From NCBI GenBank assembly GCA_025349905.2, contig MU624856.1, forward strand, positions 1 to 20,300: a stretch of 20,300 bases of DNA. Reading direction: 5' to 3'. This DNA comes from Blastocladiella britannica. Taxonomy: Eukaryota; Blastocladiomycota; Blastocladiomycetes; Blastocladiales; Blastocladiaceae. The notes beneath the pieces are model-generated. The model saw only the letters and a list, made by a program, of their open reading frames with translations. It was not told where the DNA came from and made no database searches. The position numbers were made by a program, and so were the translations under genes. The number at the start of each line of letters is the position of its first letter. Positions within the stretch are counted from its first letter, which is position 1. Below, piece by piece: positions 19,350 to 20,300 of this stretch.

Positions 19350-19924
19350 ATTGTTGTATTGTTGTCAGTTAGGTTGTCGAAAGGTGTTGATCAAGCACTC
19401 GCAATATGAGGGTGCTCGCCGTGAAGGTCTATTGTATAGTGTGCAGGTACGGTCAGTCTGGTCATGGTCAACCGTAATATGCTGTGAGGTTGTTGATGTG
19501 TGTGCCGCCACTTTCGCTTTTTCCTTCCTTTTCTTCACTGGGAGCTCGCCCCGATCCGACGCTCCCTGATCATGGCGGTGAGCGCGCTCATAAAAAAAGG
19601 TATCGTACAGTATCCTGGTGTGCAGCAAATATGTAAAAAAAGTTTGAGGCGTTACACTGTCAAAAGCGGGAGAAAGAGAAAAAAAAAAAAACAAAGGCGC
19701 CACATTCGACAGTGCACCAACATTGACGCGCCACTCATGCACGATCCGACCGACACGGCCGACAGTAAATAAAAAGCGCATGAGAAGGCTAAACCCGACC
19801 GCCCCGGAGGCGATGGCGACAAACGACACTGCCGCGTGATTGCGTTGGGGGTGATCCGATTTTTTGCCTTGCGACAGCCTTGTACATCCAAAAAAAAGTC
19901 AAGGCCTTTGCGGCCCACTACAAA
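19350..19924. promoter_or_regulatory. Divergent intergenic region between the coronin and RidA genes
   Basis: The longest gene-free stretch, 575 nt. It holds A-runs (from about 19680 and 19890) and short meaningless frames. The frame of the RidA gene is open upstream to about 19880, but the ATG at 19925 is the first that gives a targeting-like N-terminus. No RNA gene or repeat pair was recognised. Confidence 0.4.
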
Positions 19925-20236
19925 ATGCTCCTCCGCACCCTCTTTCGCCGTCCGCTCCTCACCACCTTCAAATCGTCGTCTGCCCGCACCCGCTATCTCT
20001 CCTCGTCTACCATGTCTGCCAAGCTCACCGCCATCCACACCGAATCTGCCCCCGGCGCCATTGGCCCTTACTGTTCGCGGCTGCCTTTTTTTATTTATTG
20101 ACTCAACATTTTCTGACACGCGTCACATAAAACAGCCCAGGCCGTGGTTGCCAACGGCATGGTTTTCTGCTCAGGCCAGATCCCGCTCGTGCCCTCCACC
20201 ATGCAGATCGTCGAGGGTGACGTGCAGGTGCAGACT
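19925..20236 (+). CDS. RidA/YjgF/UK114-family enamine-imine deaminase, 5' part (runs off the edge)
   Basis: Member of the RidA (YER057c/UK114) family, which hydrolyses reactive 2-aminoacrylate-type enamines made by PLP enzymes. Exons 19925-20072 and 20136-20236, intron of 63 nt (GTTCGC ... AACAG); a second intron starts at 20237 (GTATGT) and its end lies beyond the window. The joined sequence gives SAPGAIGPYSQAVVANGMVF and CSGQIPL, the family N-terminal signature. In front of this core (which begins MSAKLTAIHTE at Met30, 20012) lie 29 residues rich in Arg, Leu, Ser and Thr without acids (MLLRTLFRRPLLTTFKSSS, then ARTRYLSSST), a good mitochondrial presequence. Yeast has separate mitochondrial (Mmf1) and cytosolic (Hmf1) copies. 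Both ATGs here have A at -3. Confidence 0.88.
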
Positions 20237-20300
20237 GTATGTAATGTCATACATATGGGGCTGCAAATACGCGTCCTGACTGACCTTGAAAAAAAAAAAA

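Noticed and set aside
20289..20300. Terminal A-run as a poly(A) tail of a transcript
   Set aside because: It follows a clear GTATGT donor and fits the A-runs seen before acceptors in other introns; both strands carry intact introns, so this is genomic DNA.
1..20300. Mobile elements, tRNA, rRNA, CRISPR or viral genes
   Set aside because: No transposase or reverse-transcriptase motifs, terminal repeats, cloverleaf-like boxes or spaced direct repeats were seen; homopolymer and codon repeats account for the repetition.

Overview
This window is nuclear DNA from a eukaryote with short introns and GC-rich coding sequence. The gene set suggests an early-diverging fungus, most likely a zoosporic (chytrid or blastocladiomycete-like) lineage. 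LKB1/STK11, SETD3, MCMBP and DENND6 are animal-like genes that are lost or unrecognisable in the yeasts I know. The kexin-type protease and the Ser/Thr-rich single-pass surface protein are typical of fungi. The exact lineage is an inference. I see no bacterial, phage, transposon, CRISPR, tRNA or rRNA features.

Layout from left to right: an uncertain partial coding end (1-141); a SETD3-like SET-domain methyltransferase in 8 exons, including a 13-nt micro-exon (+, 582-2770); an LKB1/STK11-type kinase with a disordered N-terminal extension of about 740 residues (-, 2881-6827); a DENND6-type DENN-domain protein (+, 6974-9585); an unrecognised Pro/Ala-rich protein (-, 9622-10563); a kexin/furin-type proprotein convertase (+, 10707-14026); a Ser/Thr-rich single-pass membrane protein with a Gln-rich tail (-, 14162 to about 15422); an MCM-binding protein (+, 15784-17700); a coronin (-, 17841-19349); and the 5' part of a RidA/YjgF enamine deaminase whose second intron runs off the right edge (+, 19925 onward). 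From SETD3 to RidA the genes alternate strand strictly. Convergent gaps are 36-140 nt and divergent gaps about 143-575 nt.

These are unlinked housekeeping functions: actin modification and dynamics (SETD3, coronin), energy and polarity signalling (LKB1), Rab and membrane traffic (DENND6, kexin), replication (MCMBP) and metabolite repair (RidA). I see no operon-like or cluster logic. I rebuilt exon structures by requiring GT-AG borders, phase consistency and agreement with family sequence. All 21 internally consistent introns are GT-AG.

The most interesting signal is in the introns. The donor site is GTNYGN: position +4 is always C or T and never A, and +5 is G in 19 of 21. Many introns also carry a T-run after the donor, and several carry an A-run before the acceptor. 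I did not find a convincing novel multi-gene system. The best leads are the donor motif with its predicted U1 snRNA change, the SETD3 His-to-Ser change, the kexin with two RXRR sites, and the A35 tract touching the DENND6 start codon.
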